Below, in pieces: positions 1-13,100 of a stretch of DNA of 64,000 nucleotides. The stretch covers positions 16,468,238 through 16,532,237 of the forward strand of contig CM036619.1 of NCBI GenBank assembly GCA_020746105.1, in the 5' to 3' direction. Source of the stretch: Trogon surrucura. Lineage: Eukaryota > Chordata > Aves > Trogoniformes > Trogonidae. The first letter of the stretch is position 1, and the number at the start of each line of letters is the position of its first letter. Below the pieces are notes generated by a model. That model saw nothing but the letters and a program-made list of their open reading frames with translations, was not told where the DNA came from and made no database searches. Made by a program: the position numbers and the translations under genes.

Positions 1-3000
1 TATTATGGTGCTGAACAGTGAAAATCTATGTGAAGATACCTCTAACATCTGGAAGTGCAGAGCTGCTTTCTGTGTTGAATTTCAGACAACCCTCAACTTG
101 TATTTGGTAATTAAAACACACAATAAATACACTCTTTAAGAGGAGGGATATTACGATAGACAGCAAATAAATGTTTAATTTATTAGACTAAGAAGGGAGC
201 ATTGTAATTATAATTGATTTGAAGGAATCCAGATGCTATCCACATCTGAACAAATTCAAAATGGTAAAGATCTAGAAACAGATTTATGAATAAACAGTGC
301 ACAGACATGTTCTGTGATTTTTCCGTGGAGGTATCTAGGGGTTAAGATACCCAGTTAAAATGACAACTATGGAAAATAGTTATTACATGAACAGATATGT
401 GCTAAGACAGAAATATATTTATCTATATATGTGAGATATGCGAAAGGTTTTCTGGAACATCTTTTGTTACCTTAGCACTCCCCAGAATATGCGTGTGGCC
501 ACCTTGGAAGTAGTCTTAATTTTAAGATCTCTAATGTAGTACAATTGATTTAGTGAACAATTTCCTGCCTAATATAATTAATTTACTTGTCCTGTTTTTA
601 AAATGAAGCTTATAATGGCTAAATGGTTCTGTTGATGTTTTTCTAAGTGTTTCTCTGAGTAGCGTTATGTATATTTTAGGCAATTTTATAATCTTTGTTG
701 TAGTGATATAATAATGTGTATGTTAATACAAATCTATAAATATATGTGTTCCATATAGCATGTTACATTATTTAGAGATCAGATAGGATATAAATTGTGC
801 ATGAAGACAGGAGGAGGAATAAGGATATTTTCTCTTTTTGCGCCGTGCACAGTATTAAGTTTCTGAAACAAATGGTGTGGTGACAGCCCAGGCTATGCAG
901 CGCTTTGCAGGCAGCTTGAAAATGGACTTGGAAATCTTTGCTGAGCTCGTGTATCGCCGTGCTGCCTGAGACTTGCAAATCTCAGGCTGGTGAATCATAT
1001 TTGTCCTAGTTAGATGGCTAACTGCCGATGATTTTTTGGCTGCTCTAGGCCTTAGTCTCCCAATTCTGTCTGTAACACGGGAATAAGGGCAGTTTCCCGT
1101 CTTAAAAGGTGCGATTGAAGAGAGATGTGTTAAACCCTGTATTGTGCAAGGCTATCATCGTAGCAAGAAGAGCCCGATCCATCAGCGTCCTGAATCAGTA
1201 TTCCCGGTTAACTTCTCTGGGCATGATGATGTAACTTTTTGCAAGAACACCGTTGAAAGAGAAAAACTTAAGGAACTGATTATAATTTTAACTGTGTTAA
1301 ATTTTCTATTCTTTCTTTCAGCCTGAATTTAAAAAAAAAAAAAAAGAAAAAGCAGGAATTTTGGAGCGAGGCCTTTGTATTTCTTGTTTGATTTTTGACC
1401 TCATTTTGGTTTATGTGTCTCTGATGTGTATAGTGGCAAACTACACGTTTTCACTTATGGGAAGAAGTCTTTTAACGATGGCTTACAGTGCAGTCTTTAA
1501 TCATGTGAGTTGCCTCCAGCACTCGCTGAGAGTAAAATTCCGCCCTCTCCATTTTCAGATGGGTTGTACTATTGACTGTTTCTCCTTGCAAGACTGTCTG
1601 TGGTTTGAAAATGGTGTTTAAATTTAAAAAAGCAAGGAAAAAGGAGAAATAATCAAAACATTTGTCAAGGAATTTGTTATGAATGGGAATGAGGAGCAAT
1701 GCAAACAAGCTTGGAATGAGTTTTAATGCACATGTTATTCTGGGAGCCTGCAATTTCTGGTGAGAAAAAGGCATATTTTAGGGCTATTTCCTCCAGTTTT
1801 TGGCATGGAGCAATGCCTGTTTTGTTCAGTCAGATGTTCAAATGGGAATTTTGGATGCTTAGAACTAATTTTAGTAGGTGGGGGTAAATTTATTATGATG
1901 CTACAAATAGAATTTGATCACAGCTGCTTCATTGCAATTATAAAAATTGACTGTGAATCACTTAAACTATATTTACTGGTTGCAAAAAAAAAAAAATCTA
2001 GTCTATACAAAACTGTCTTGTTTCCCTTAAAGTTCTAAGGTTCTGAGTATCATCATTTATATACCCAGTATTTTGAATTTGACTTGATCACTTTGCCTGA
2101 GTATTTTCATGCCACTCTCCCCCCATGCCCTGACAGTGATTGTGTGCTCAAATGACTCTCTCGTTCTTTCCTGAAGAAATTCTACCTTTTTATGTCAAGG
2201 TGAATTTCTGAGCTTGTTCTGAAATCGCAGTAAATCACACACAGACGTCTTCAAACTTATTTAAAAAATGTTAGAAACTTCACTGGAAGTTGGGCACTTC
2301 AAAGCTCTTGCTGCTCTAGTCTGTACATGACTAAAATGCTGTAAGGCAGACACCACAAGGTGAAAGCTTTCAAATCAAAGCAAAACTTAATATACCACTA
2401 TTATCCCCTTTATAAGACTTACAGAGAATAATTTCTTTACATATTTATGAGTTTTTTTTCTGATAGTAACTGCTTTAATGTTCATGGGATTATGCTTTTG
2501 AGTTAGAAGAGAAAATACTGAGTTATACTCCATATTTTTCCGACAATTCGTGGCAGTTCCTCTTCCAACCCGAAGTGGACGTTTTCCAGATCTGTTCAAA
2601 AGTTTGTATTGTGCCGAATAAGCTTAGTCAGCCTGTTTCTTGAGAAAAGCATTTTCTTCACAATTCAGTTAATGGACTCAGCTATAGTGATCATTTTGGC
2701 ATTCCTCCCTGCAGCTGATAAGGAAGACAAACATCTGGAAAGCTCTCCATTGACAGTAGCACAGTACCTGTTAGTGTATTACTGAAATGCATTATATTTG
2801 ACTGCGCTATGCTGGAAACTTAAATATTTCCTTTTGTTTAAAGTTCTCGTAATCCCTACCTTATGCAGTGTTTGAGGGGTGCGGAGAGTTAGTGGAAAAC
2901 ATGATTGAAATCTTCTAGGCTTCAAGGCTCGTAAACAGCTTGGCACCTACATATGTTTGTGTGCATACGTGTATTTTACTGGTTTGTTTACTGATTTTAA

Positions 3001-6000
3001 AGTAGGTTTAAAAATTGGAATGAAATTTAAAAAGTGAGGGTTTTTTTTTTTAATTAGAAATGAAGAGGCTTTTCCACTAAACTCAAGAATTTTTATAGTT
3101 ATTTAGCCAAATGGCTTGTAGAACTAATATTAATCGTCTGAACACAGAGTATGTTATTTTACTGATTTTTCGATTACTGAAAATTATATTCTGCTAGCAG
3201 AAGTTTTATATCTGGATGAATTTTTAAATAGATCTTTTCATGCCTTTAAGGCTGCAGACTTAATCATCACTTAATCAATTTGCCTTTGCCTTGTAATAGC
3301 CAATGAAAGGGTTGAAGGGTAGAGGTCTTTGCAATGGTTGTCTGTAACAACTGTCAGAGCAGGTTTTATGTAGGGACTTCCACAGAACTGAAGAGAATAG
3401 CTAATGTCTGTTAAGTTTGGTCCCTCGGTTTCTTGGTATAATGTTCAGTAGGTGACTTCTCACATAAGATTCAGTTTTAGTCAGACCTCATGACCAAACT
3501 GTGTGTTTCTCGGGAGAGATGTTTCATTTGACTTCATGGCCTCAAGCTGGCATTGGTGTAGACCTGTAGGCTGAACTTGTTCTGAAATATATCATTGCAG
3601 TGAGTGAACAGACAGCCTGAGGTGAAGCCTTAGATCTGTGCTAAAGGTATTTGAAGGCTTTCTTAGCGATATTTTACTTAAGAAGTGAAGCATAAGCCAT
3701 TTTGGACACCAGTCCCCCGCATACGTCACTGTTGTAAGGAAAGAACACTTTTAAAAACACTGAGTTGAAAAATATTTTATATGAGCTGGTTCTGTGGATC
3801 CTTGTCAAAGAAGCTGAATTTTGTGAGCGCTGGAAAGTTAACAGGACCTCTGTCCAGCTGCCGACACCGTAGGGCTCCCAGTGCCTGGGAGCTGCAGGGT
3901 GTGCCTGCTGCGCTCCCTGGCTGGGAGTGCCTCCAGACCCTTGCTGTCCTCTCTCTTCATCATTACAGATCTGCTTCCCTCTTTGGCTGGCCAGGTTGCA
4001 GTGCAACTTCACTGTAGCATCTCTTTACTTGTCTTCTTTAGCTTGGTTTGCCTCTCTCCCCTATCGGTCTTCTGTGGAACTTGCAGTTTTCTATAGTCAA
4101 AGTCACTGATGTTCTCCAAATTTGGTGCTTTCTTTTGAAAGAAAAAAACACCAAGCCGTTCATTCAGTTCTAAGAACTGTCCAGGCTTTCTGATCCGCCT
4201 TTTTAAAATATACGTTCTCTGCACAGAGGCTTCCTGATGGGCAGAGATTAAGCAAAATTGTCTAAATCTTCTTCTCGGCGTCTGCACTTTGCCACGGTTG
4301 GAGCCAGGGTACCGGTCTGCACGGGCTTTGTGCTGACAGGTTCTCTCCCGAATGCCTATTAGCCTGCACATCAGTGGCCCTCGTGATCTGATATCCTTCC
4401 TACCCGAAATATTCTCATGGCCTTGCTTGCTTTCATCAGCACCACTAAGTAAACCTCAGCTGGTGGAAAGAGACATGTTGGAGCACAGCAAAAGAGCAGA
4501 ATGGATGAAACTACAAATTGTTAGTCTGTTAAACACAGATTATGTCTTTGGGTACAAATTCCATTAGCGACTGAATGAGTCTGGATGGGTAGTAGCTTGT
4601 GGAAGTATTTGTTATGACAAAACCAACTTTTCATTAATAGACAAAGTTATCCTGTTTTCCTCTGTAGTCTGGCCAACATCAAAATGTTTCAAACTAATTT
4701 CAGACTTGTAAAACACTGTCTATCAGATACAGACATATGGATTGAACTAGTAAGTTGCTTGCCATCTGCTGATAAAGGAAGCAAGGCGTCTAAGTAGAAA
4801 ATGAAGAATTTTTTTTTTCGCCCCATTGGAATGTCATATGGTGCCTTTAGTAGTTGTTTATATTGATATTTTTATTGATTGTTTGGGAAAGTGTTACATT
4901 GCATTGACCTGCATCTGCTTTCAATCTGATAATTATGTTTTTTTTTGTTTATGAAATATTCATAATCATTTGAGTCTATAAATAATGTAGTTAGAAAATA
5001 ACCTGCTTTAAATCTGAAAAAATAAATTGTTCTTATTGTGTGAAACAGGAATAAGCATATTATTTTGCTCAGAAAAGAGAAAAAACCTTAAATGTTACTA
5101 ACAAGAGTTAATTAAACTTATGTTTTTGTCAAAATTCTCCTTCCTCCTGAAAGATAGATAGAGGCCAGGAAAATCAATACAGTTCCCGACATAAAAACAA
5201 ACAAACAAACCTGCCAAAAGTTTTCTACTTAGGGGAAAATGGATACTTGAGCTTTCTGTTTTATGTTGGTTTTTTTTTCCTGTAAGAATCTTCTTTTAGC
5301 TGCCCTGAAGTTTTGTGCCATTCCAGAGGTTGTCCCCCAAGTCTTTGCCAGGGCTTAGCTGTGCTGGCAATATCTATTTCATCTGGGGATATGGTGGACC
5401 TGTATAAAAGTGACATAGTAAGTACAAAACACAGTAATTTCTCATTAGACGTAGTGTCTTCCATAGCTAATAAAACGTATTCTCAATCAGTGCTCAAATA
5501 TGTGCATCTTTGGTTAGTTAAATAATAATAAATACACATTTCAGCCCTAATTCTCCTTTTTTTTTCATATTAATGAATATTTTATGTTTTATTGATTTTA
5601 GTGATCCGTTTGGAACAGATAGTGCTAAAAATATTCACAAGCTGTGTTTTTAAACATGAGTCATGTCTTCATAAAAATTGACTGAACTGTTGATTTTCTT
5701 TTAAATGAGATAAGCCCATTTTTTTTTTTTTTTCTGCAGCAGTTTGATTATTGATGTGCCAGAAGTGCAGGATGTAAAGAATTTACCAAAGAATTTCTAT
5801 ATGTGCTTGAAATGAAAGTAATATGGAAAATCACTAGTTGTCCAATATAATGTTTTCTGTTTTGTAAATATCTTTGTTTCTCTGAAAATCGATGTTCCTT
5901 GTAATGACCTGCAAAGCCTGTGAACAATGCGGATATGCATTCTCTTTTGTGAGTGCAGTTGTGTATGGTTTGATTTGAAAAAAGCTAAGCAGTTACATAA

Positions 6001-7059
6001 ATAGCAAGTTTTCCAGAATGTATGGTTAATTATTTTACATTTGGAATTTTCACTATGCAGAAAGCTACTGCAACAGTAGCAACATTTTAACAGATGGATG
6101 TTTGTTGCAGATGTACAGATAGGAACTGCTATCTGTGACAGCAAGAAGTCTTCAAAAGTACGAAAATTCAGATAGTAACGAAGAAGTAAAAGCTTAGATA
6201 AATGCAGTGTTGCTGTGATGGCTTCTGGAAGGTATTAAGCTACAACAAATACTATGACTAGTAGTACCATTACTATATGGTTTGCCACATGCTTACCCTC
6301 TGTTTTTTTTGTGTCTTATGCTCAGTCTCTCCTTGCACTTTCTGTGCCATGTTCCAGCACAACGAGTCTAGATCTACTCTGCATCCAATGGGCCTATTGG
6401 TTTTTGTTCCAGTTTCATTTCATTGAAAACATCAGGAATCTATATTTTCCTGCTGGGAGATGTTAGTATTTACAGCATACACTAGGAAATACAGTCCAGA
6501 GTAATTTTATCCTTTTAAAGTTTATCATGCTGTATCTGACGATTCCCATATTTATAATGCTTTGAAACATGTCTTGCAATTGATGAAATACAGGCATTTG
6601 CAGCATTCTGTTTGAGTGTGTTGTCTGCAGCAATGGAGTCGAATTACTGCCAAGCAAATACTGCTTCACAGCGATCAGGAGGATATCAGAGATTTAGTCT
6701 GACGTTACCTACCAGAAACTGGTAAACTTGCTGTTGATGGGCGTATTCACCTCAGGGTATTTAATGTCTCTTCACAAGTTTGTTTCTAAGTTGATTATGT
6801 AGCTTGGTAACTGCCTTGGAAGGAGCTGAGGGTTTGATCAATGGGGTAGGAGGAGCCAAGACTCCTTCTCTTAGGTTGCATGATTTGGCAAAGCTCCCTT
6901 GTGCTTCTGTTGGTGCATCTTTTTATTATATAATAGCTTGCAATGAACATTGAGTATTATGAATATTAGCAAAATGCTTTGGAAACATTGGGTATGAGGT
7001 AGTTTAGAAGCAGGAAGTTTTATAAAAAGTAGCTGAAATTTTGTCTGGTCCCCATGTGT
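1..7059. other. Unique non-coding A/T-rich DNA
   Basis: No recognisable gene, RNA gene or CpG island. ORFs are short, overlap on both strands and do not resemble known proteins. There are scattered poly-A and poly-T runs, an (AAAC) microsatellite at about 5195-5210 and a T15 tract at 5719-5733 that ends in a splice-acceptor-like CTGCAG (listed separately). A slightly G/C-richer patch at about 3830-4340 gives ORFs on both strands, none recognisable. It is intronic or intergenic; which cannot be told from sequence. Confidence 0.7.
5740..5815 (+). other. Exon-like segment after a strong acceptor (weak candidate)
   Basis: A T15 tract at 5719-5733 runs into CTGCAG-CAG, a textbook splice acceptor with a tandem NAGNAG choice (AG at 5738-5739 or 5741-5742). 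The next frame (from 5741) is open for 24 codons, with a protein-like stretch VPEVQDVKNLPKNF, then TGA at 5813-5815. A GTAAAG after 5773 could be a donor. The protein is not recognised. Poly-T plus CAG occurs often by chance in A/T-rich introns, so this is only a candidate. Confidence 0.12.
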
Positions 7060-7156
7060 TGCCTGATCTAGCTGAGAGGTGTCCCTGCCCATGACATGGA
7101 GGTTGGATTAAATGATCTCTAAGGTCCCTTCCAGTCTAGGCCATTCTATGTTCTAT
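7060..7156 (+). mobile_element. CR1 LINE 3'-end fragment
   Basis: About 95 bp match the typical 3' untranslated end of avian CR1 retrotransposons. They contain the GCTGAGAGGTGTCCCTGCCC block, then GGTTGGATTAAATGATCTCT, AAGGTCCCTTCCA and finally ATTCTATG followed by TTCTAT, a decayed form of the short octamer repeat that ends CR1. This is a severely 5'-truncated, non-coding copy. Several changes from the usual pattern, including the degraded octamer, suggest an older insertion than the copy at 56 kb. The left boundary is uncertain by perhaps 10-20 bases. Confidence 0.88.
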
Positions 7157-10100
7157 ACACATATCCCTTGTCCATCAAAGCTGTTCTTTTGCAGACCGAA
7201 TTAACTTAGAGTGATGGCATCACATTTCTGACATGAACAAATGGTCTCAAGCCCATCCATGTCAGGTCAAGATGGTGAGAACGGCAGATAGACATGAGAA
7301 CTGGGACTGTATAAACAACATACTCCCACCACTGGGCTAACCCGGGTCCAGAGAAGTGGCAGCGTCGTTCTCGCAGCTCAGTCATTGCCAACGTGCTATT
7401 CCCCCTTTCCCCATCATGAGAGAATTGACTGCAACTGTTTATTTTCAGCACATGGTTGATATCTTTGTCTGTCTGCCTGTAGATCAGCTGTGTCTTGTTA
7501 GGAACTTTACTCATGAGCCCTGAGAATCTTGCTCAACCTTTCATCTCCCTGCCATGTAACTGTGGTTTGTTAGAAATAACTGAGAAAAAATGTAAACTTA
7601 TTGAAATGACGAAGAACTCTATAGTCAGTGTCAAAGGAGAGAGGAGATGGGCTGAATCAGGGGTGTATGTAAGAGATTAGTCCGTGCCTTCTCAGATATA
7701 TTTATAATATCTAGGTGGAGAAAGAGAAACTTAACGGTTGTGTTTGCCCTTTGTGAAATGTCAGAAAGGGTATGTCAGCCTGACCAATTCCTCTTAGTCT
7801 TGAGGTTTCTCTTTGTACTGTGCAATGTTTGGTATTCCCAGCTCTATATATTCCCAGAATATACCCGTGTATTACATAAAACCCCTTGTCTGTCTATATA
7901 TATAGCATATACCGTATTTGTATGTGCGAATTTACGTAGTTCAGTTAAGAGGCTGTGGAGACACTGATGCAGCTCGTGGAAACATAGCAACGACGGAAAG
8001 GAAATTGGAGAGGTTTGTGCTTTCTCCACTATAACCTTATCATTGATCATCCTGTTCAGCACTGTTTAAATGAATCCTGGAAACAAAACGTTATCATACC
8101 ACGTTGTAAAGTGAGGGTTGTTTTCAGTAGCTGCCAATGAGTTGTTGGGACATTTTGGCCTACCATTCCTTCTTTCTGAACTGTTTAAATAATGGATGAA
8201 AATTATAAGTACGCTTTGTAAATCTGTGTTATCAAAATGATGTCATACGTAAACTTGGTGACTTGAAAAACTGCATCTATTTAACCACTTGATACCATTA
8301 TTTTTTTTGTAGAGACTTTTTGATGTGAAAGTGTGCTGGAAACATATTAAAAATACATGATGTTTCTTTCCAAAAGGGAAATTAAAATGTATGCCTTTTT
8401 TAGTCTGTTCGTATTTTCTGGGGAGCTCTACTGTGACCAGCCTGGCTATCTCACTCTCTTGTTAGTAGGATATGCAGAATGTCACCCTGCCTCACATCCT
8501 TTTCTAGGAGAAATGGTTGAATGGTTTGAGTTACCCTCTGTTCATAACACTGGAAGTGCAAATGGCTGAAATTGTGCCAATGCAAAGCTGTACAAAAACC
8601 GATGAAAATTCTGTCCTATTCTTCTTGAAATATTAGGTTAAGACACGTTTGATTTGGCTTTGTAGGTGGCAAGGAAAACGGGTGACCTTTTCATTATTTT
8701 TCTGCATTAAATTTGACTTTTTTTTCAGCGAACATTGCTATCAGTTGATAACTTGAAGGACTATGTGGCATTATGACTACAAAAGGGATAGAAAGGAGAA
8801 ATGAAGAGAGTTTATGAAGTTGCTTGGGGAAAGAATATAATGATAGCAACAGGAAAAAAAAGCATAGCACAGCTTCAAAACAGATGGAGTCCTCTAAGGA
8901 AGCGGAACATGGCCCAGGAATTATAAATTGCATTTAGAACATAGGGCTTTCATTGCAGATGGCAGGTTCCCAGTTAGAAGGTGAAAGCCATGTGCATGCA
9001 GAGGAAGAACTGCATAGAATGTGCCTGACATCTTGTGCTTGACATACATCAAAATTTAAGCTGGAATATGAATTCAAAAGGCTAATAATGTCCAAGTTCA
9101 GAATGTGAAATCTGTTGTGGAGTTCAGAAATCCAGCAGCTTGCTTTCAGACATAGGAAATTTTAATTGAATACAAAAGCAGAATAAATTTGTGGCCCTAA
9201 AACTGAAACAAGGCATTAATTTTGTCATTTTCAATCACTCTTACAGTGAAATCCGACAGAAAAGCTCTCCCTTGTCTCCCATGTGCCAAGCTGGCGTCAT
9301 TCCGGAGTCACCAAGTCAAAAACCAGTGGTTTCTCTCTGAGCCTGTTACCCCATATTATTTTATTACTCCATTAGACCTGGACCTGATTTCAGTGAAAAT
9401 AAATGAGAGTTTTGGTTTTGACCGTGTCTCCTGCCCTAGGAAATGTTCCCTAGATCTTAGGTGTAAAAAAAACTCCCTGGAGTTATTCCAGCCCATGGAC
9501 TTTCAGGGTGGGACTTGTCTCATCTAATTGTGATGGAGTTGTCTGTGCCTGAGTTACCTGTCTAGCATTCTTGGAGCCAATGCAAATTTAAACAACACAG
9601 TAGTGGAGTAGAAAAAGCCAGTTACCTCATCCAAAAAAATATTTCTGTGTAGTCAGAGAACTGTATGTTTTTTTGGCCATTCATTGTATTGGCTTCATCT
9701 TCAGTAACTATGAAGAAAGCCTAGACACATATACCACTGAACAGCAATTACAAAAGGTGATAAAAATAAGAGGAGTGCCTGCTTCTGCTTTGTCTGAATG
9801 GCAGCCTTATCACTGCAGGTAGGAAGCGAAACTTTGGCATATCTGCAGTTAATGACTCTTCTGTCTCCAAAATGTAATTTGTCAGTTAATGGGAAATACT
9901 AATGTGGCTTTAATCAAGAAGGCAAGGAGGAGGTTTAGCTAAAACTTATTATCTCATGGAATAATTACAGGTTTATTTATTAATAGTTGTATTTTTCCGG
10001 TTTAATTTATGTGTCTAAATGTCTGGAGTGACGCTTATAAAAAAAAGGAATAGAGTAAGGCCGTTGAAAATGAAAACTGTGTTTTCAGTGCTAGTCATTG

Positions 10101-13100
10101 CATAGAGCAAAGGGATAGTCACTCTGGAAGTGTATTTAAAGACATGCTAAACTGATGGCTTTGCAAGATAAAACTAAAATGTTTGTGAAGCAGAGAAAGA
10201 GAGTAAGGTAGAAAGGAAAAGTTAATGAGCTTATGTACATGTGAAAATCATTCTCTTACACACAAGGGCTGTGCAAATTGTTCATGCTTAGAATAAGCAA
10301 GAAAGGAAGCATCTGGATTGGGCATGGAGCAATGTATTTGACTTTTAAAGGCCTTTCACTGATTTGCTAAGCTATGTCTTTGATCTTCTCCTCCCCTGTC
10401 AATAGGGTAAGGCTTATATGTGGGTTTTTCCGTTTACATTCAGCCCCTCTGTATCTTTTTCACGACCTCATTTAGATGACCTACACTTTGCAGTTACTGG
10501 GATACATGAAATGAATTTCTGGAAACTGTACGTATGGTACATGCTGTAACTTGGAGATTTGAAACCAAGTTTGTGGAGTCTTATTTATTAATCACTCACA
10601 ATTAAGCAGTAAGGGTGTGTAACTTGAAAAATAATAGATTTCTTCAAAGAGAAGGAAAAAAAAGCTCCGTAACTGGATTCTTATGATTCAGTAACCTTTC
10701 TTTCATACAGTAGCTGTCACAAAGTGGAGACAAGAGTGAGCAAAAATCTTGAGCTAGAGGCACTGAGGATACGGGAATCTTTGTATCACCTAATAGGAAC
10801 CTAAATGAGATGCTTAACTAAGAAGAGTAGTTTTCTTAGGCTCCTTCTACACTGGATAAAGGGAGAGAGATACTTCCAGAATGAAAATCGAAGCAGAAGC
10901 ATACCTGCCTTCTGAAATCATTTCTCTTTACCTTGACTGACAATTTAGGAAGCCTGAGTAGATCACTTAATTTAGGCCTGAAAGTTAGGTGACTGAAGTT
11001 GGGTGATACTAATTACCCTCTGTAACTTTCTGTGTATACATTTGGGGGAATTCTATTGTAAAGAATCCTGCAGGCAGGTAAGTAAATTGAAGTACACAAG
11101 TCCATGTTGCTCTAGGTCGTTTCACACTCTGATATGCAAATATGAAGTGTTTTTAAGTGAAGCAATTCTATAAAATGCCAAAGCTTGCCTTAAGGTGATC
11201 TAAGAGGAAGCCAGCCCATAACGTCCATTACCGACTATTATTTCCTAAATCTTTTGTTCCAAGTGTATAAAACCTTTCTACACTGCTTTCTGTTCAAAGA
11301 TCTCGAAGCCTATCCAGCCCCCAAGTGCCAGTCATTCAAGGAGAAGACAAGCAAAACCACCTGTATTTTGAGGTGCTTACAAATTTTGTCTTCATCCCTC
11401 ACCAGGCATTAGCAAACAGGCATGGTTTTTGCAAAGGAAAGCTGTCAAGGACATTGTGATGAGTGCTGAGCCGTGTTACGCGTGCAGAGCTGTGCATGGG
11501 AAGTATAGAGGCATTAAGGATTGGTTCCTGGTCATAAGAAGTCCATAAAACAAAAAAATCCCAAACAAGTAAAGAAACAGAACCCTCATTGTACTGAAAA
11601 AGACCTAACCACATTGAGAACGATCACCATTTCAAATAAGACCCCATCATTGTTGAATATTCTGCATATGGTCACATGGTAGTTTTTGGATGTTTCAAAA
11701 TTGTTTTATTGTTGAATTGCATGATTGACTGCTTTTGTTTAAAGTTGATTTAACCTCTTCACCACTGAATAATGTGTAATACTTTCCCTTGCAATTTGTT
11801 CTTCTGTGTTTCTCAACACAACTAACAAATAGTCTTTCATAAAAAAATATTTTTTTAAAGGTCATATGTCATTTTAAAACTTGTTGAGGATACTAGTGTG
11901 GTAACTTGCTGATTATATTTAGGCAGCAAAGTGTGCCTTAAGGCCTTCAGACACACTGAGGATGAAAGGCTGTCCTAATGGTATCTTTTTTTTTTCTTTA
12001 AAGGAACTGATGTGTCTCTTGTTTATGGGCTTATGGACATTTTTATTGCAGCAGGGAATTTCTCCACCCCAATTTCACAGAACAGCAGTAAATACTCAGC
12101 AGCGGGAAGTCTTGCAACAGTATGAAGAAAGTCTTTCTTAACATTTCCATCTTTATAATAGCAGTTACAAAATGGTAACTTTGATTTCTTAAATGATATG
12201 TGATTATTATTTTTATTTTAAAATTGGTGACTAATACTTAGTTAGTTGTTACCTTTCCCTCCTGAAGTTTACAGGAAGCTGGAAAACTGCTACGCAGTCA
12301 CTGGTTGCCTCTCTATTGTGGTGTGAGTATAGATTTGGTGGAAAAAAGTTACTCAAGCACCTGATTGATTAATTGCCTATACAATGTCTATTAAACACAC
12401 TGTTTTATAAAATAATGACAATTTCAGCAACACGTTAAAACATTTGCAAAACAAATAGTAGGCCAAATTTAGTGCAACAGTGCTATCACAGTGGAGGAAA
12501 TAAAAATTACCTTCCTATCCACTGTAAACCTGCAGAGGGAACAACAGGGCTCTGCTGGGTCTGAAAGGTCTGACTGCCTTGACCCTTCAGGCTGAAAGTG
12601 GCTCATGCACAGCTTGCAAAAATTCTAAGGTGGGCATGTCAGTATAGCTTTACTTTAGGACCTTTCAGCACTTAAGACTACTTAGTGTTTGGATCATTCC
12701 TTCTTACCCTCTTAAACATCTAAATGTATTCTACTATTAAGATGAGAAAAAGGGACTTTCAGATGAATGTAAACTCAGTTTCGGACAAATAATAACGGAA
12801 GAGCAGGTGTGGGGAACATCTGAGTTCCCCTTGGAATTCATTTCAGCTGAACAAGTTTTATAATGTGCTGCTTTAAATGTAAAAAGCGCATCTAACCTAG
12901 ACCATAGAGAGAAGTGATAGAAAAGGTTATCTAGTTTTTCGAATAGAGTGAACCCAAGGCAATACGTACTGTAAACTCTTAATGCATTAACTTAGACACA
13001 GCAACATGGCTCGTCTACTAGATGGACAGAACAAGTTAATTAATGTGTTCTAACAAGGTCCTGCTATCGCAACCTGGACAAGGTCTGTCAGTACGCATTA

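Noticed and set aside
4009-4371. 120-codon minus-strand ORF
   Set aside because: Basic, unrecognised sequence in a G/C-richer patch that is open in other frames as well; no splice or promoter support.
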